Source: an uncultured Bacilli bacterium
GTDB taxonomy: Bacteria; Bacillota_I; Bacilli_A; RF39; UBA660
DNA: 7,148 nt
Assembly: GCA_947632295.1 (NCBI GenBank)
Contig: CANROQ010000051.1
Coordinates: 1 to 7,148, forward strand
Direction of reading: 5' to 3'
Shown here: positions 6,080-7,148 of the stretch, one piece after another
Layout of the letters: each line of letters starts with the position of its first letter
Numbering within the stretch: the first letter of the stretch is position 1
Translations under genes and position numbers: made by a program
Notes under the pieces: model-generated
Database searches by the model: none
The model's input: only the letters and a program-made list of their open reading frames with translations
Told to the model about the DNA's origin: nothing

Positions 6080-7099
6080 ATGAAAAAAAATAGTATAGAT
6101 TGGTTACTTTTAATTGCCGTTATTGTTATATCGATTTTTGGAATTATCATGATTTATTCGGCTTCTTATGTTTGGGCTGAGTATAAATTTAATGATGCTT
6201 TTAAATATGTTAAACATCAAGGTTTATTTTTTATAATTGGTGTTATATTTATGATAATTATTAGTAAGATAGATTATCATGTTTATTTAAAAAAGGCTAA
6301 TTTAATTTTATTTTGTTGCCTTATTTTATTAATTTTAGTAGCCATACCAGGTATTGGAACTGTTCGAAATGGTTCGAGAAGTTGGTTTGGGATTGGTTCA
6401 TTTGGCATTCAACCAAGTGAATTTACGAAATTGGCTTTAATTATGTTTACTTCTAAATATTTAGTGAATAATGAAAAAAATTTAAGAGATATTAAAAAAG
6501 GTGTTTTACCAATTTTAGGTATTACATTATTAGTTTTTGGATTGATTATGTTACAACCAGATTTTGGAACAGGTACTATTATTGTTATGTCGATTATTGG
6601 ACTTTTATTTATTGCTGGTGTCAATTTTAAATTTTTCTTTAAAATTGGAATTATTGGTGTTATAGGTATCGTTATTTTAATTGCGGTGGCACCTTATCGT
6701 TTAGCGCGTATTATTTCCTTTTTAGATCCATGGAGTGATCCGCTAGGAAGTGGCTTCCAAATTATTCAATCACTTTATGCGATTGGTCCAGGTGGTTTAT
6801 TTGGTTATGGATTTTTAAATTCACGTCAAAAACATTTTTACTTGCCTGAACCACAGACTGATTTTATTTTCTCGATTATTAGTGAAGAATTTGGTTTTTT
6901 AGGCATTGTTATTGTAGCAAGTTTATTTTTAATTATCATTATTCGTGGTTTTAAAATTGCCCGCAATTGTTCAGATATGTTTGGAAAATATTTAGTTTTT
7001 GGTATTGTTTTTCAAGTGGCTTTTCAAACGGTCTTAAATTTAATGGTCGTCGTTGGTTTAATACCAGTTACTGGGTATGCCCTTTTGTTGTACTCATAA
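6080..7099 (+). CDS. ftsW: FtsW/SpoVE-family lipid II polymerase, C-terminus missing (probably disrupted)
   Basis: This SEDS-family protein polymerises lipid II and pairs with a class B PBP. ATG 6080 follows AGGTGA (6070-6075), which overlaps the mraY stop, so the genes are probably translationally coupled. Family motifs are clear: MIYSAS (24-29), NGSRSWFGIG (97-106), QPSEFTKLA (111-119), QPDFGTG (159-165), and PEPQTDFIFSIISEEFGF (256-273) with Asp261 at the position of the catalytic Asp. Similarity continues to NLMVVVGLIPVTG (320-332), then stops. The normal continuation with the conserved LPF(I/L)SYGGSS and last membrane helix, some 40 residues or more, is replaced by seven unrelated residues and a stop. 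None of the three forward frames restores it, so a single frameshift does not explain it. With 339 residues it is shorter than typical FtsW (about 370-400) and probably inactive as it stands. Insertion of a mobile element or chimeric assembly are the main explanations. Confidence 0.9.
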   Translation: MKKNSIDWLLLIAVIVISIFGIIMIYSASYVWAEYKFNDAFKYVKHQGLFFIIGVIFMIIISKIDYHVYLKKANLILFCCLILLILVAIPGIGTVRNGSRSWFGIGSFGIQPSEFTKLALIMFTSKYLVNNEKNLRDIKKGVLPILGITLLVFGLIMLQPDFGTGTIIVMSIIGLLFIAGVNFKFFFKIGIIGVIGIVILIAVAPYRLARIISFLDPWSDPLGSGFQIIQSLYAIGPGGLFGYGFLNSRQKHFYLPEPQTDFIFSIISEEFGFLGIVIVASLFLIIIIRGFKIARNCSDMFGKYLVFGIVFQVAFQTVLNLMVVVGLIPVTGYALLLYS

Positions 7100-7148
7100 C
7101 TACAATCAAATTTTTCCCTTATTATAAGGGCATTCGTGAGATTATAGT
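7076..7148. other. Non-ftsW sequence at the right edge, possible end of a mobile element
   Basis: From about base 7076 the DNA no longer encodes FtsW in any frame. It has a denser set of inverted repeats than the flanking gene: 7077-7084 with 7126-7133, 7116-7121 with 7125-7130, and an imperfect pair at 7085-7091 and 7099-7105. Subterminal hairpins of this sort occur in some insertion sequences such as the IS200/IS605 group, but no transposase is visible in 73 bases and no family can be named. One forward frame and one reverse frame remain open to the edge, too short to interpret. A misjoined assembly end would look the same. Confidence 0.4.
7077..7133. repeat. Nested inverted repeats
   Basis: ATGCCCTT (7077-7084) and AAGGGCAT (7126-7133) are perfect complements 41 nt apart. 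The same right arm can instead form a tight hairpin, CCCTTA-TTA-TAAGGG (7116-7130), so the two folds exclude each other. Between them lies an imperfect 7-bp pair, TTGTTGT/ACTACAA, with one T-T mismatch. No T-run follows the hairpin on either strand, so it is not an intrinsic terminator. Confidence 0.6.

Noticed and set aside
6409..6624. Minus-strand reading frame inside ftsW
   Set aside because: Antisense shadow with no ribosome binding site or recognisable motif.
7111..7135. Hairpin 7116-7130 as a terminator for mraY-ftsW
   Set aside because: The stem is followed by CATTCG on the plus strand and by AAAAA on the minus strand, not by a T-run.
7060..7148. Simple frameshift or sequencing error at the end of ftsW
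   Set aside because: None of the three forward frames after base 7075 encodes the conserved LPF(I/L)SYGGSS segment, so one inserted or deleted base cannot restore the protein.

Overview
The window is very AT-rich, with Lys, Ile and Asn codons dominated by A and T. It encodes peptidoglycan-synthesis proteins, so it comes from a walled, low-GC member of the Bacillota. The style of the first protein (a pilin-like N-terminus followed by a DUF6273-like domain) is one I associate with uncultured gut Bacilli such as RF39 or Erysipelotrichia relatives. That placement is inference. Trp is always TGG, no conserved gene has an in-frame TGA, and TGA ends the HD-GYP gene, so the standard bacterial code (table 11) fits better than the Mycoplasma code.

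Layout from left to right: (1) a possible upstream terminator and a good extended -10 promoter drive a membrane-anchored surface protein of unknown function (67-1164), closed by a strong terminator that overlaps its stop codon. (2) A class B penicillin-binding protein of the SpoVD/FtsI type with one PASTA domain (1257-3161) is preceded by a 16-bp perfect palindrome overlapping its ribosome binding site. (3) A bidirectional terminator separates it from a two-gene operon on the minus strand: an HD-GYP cyclic-di-GMP phosphodiesterase (4925-3681) and a translationally coupled small helical protein of unknown function (3688-3185). (4) A 153-bp divergent promoter region leads to mraY (5079-6071) and, 8 nt later, an FtsW/SpoVE-family gene (6080-7099). 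(5) The ftsW reading frame loses all family similarity after Pro-Val-Thr-Gly at about residue 332 and stops seven codons later. The last ~74 bases are a hairpin-rich sequence that does not look like ftsW in any frame.

The PBP, MraY and FtsW form a reduced division and cell wall (dcw) set: MraY makes lipid I, FtsW-type enzymes polymerise lipid II, and the PBP cross-links the glycan. The usual neighbours (mraZ, rsmH and ftsL upstream; murD between mraY and ftsW) are absent here, and the HD-GYP operon sits in the middle on the opposite strand. The most noteworthy points are the broken ftsW with foreign-looking sequence at the right edge, the SpoVD-type redox cysteine pair in the PBP, and the HD-GYP/unknown-protein pair embedded in the cluster. 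I see no tRNA, rRNA, CRISPR array or complete mobile element, and no gene-free stretch longer than about 155 bases.
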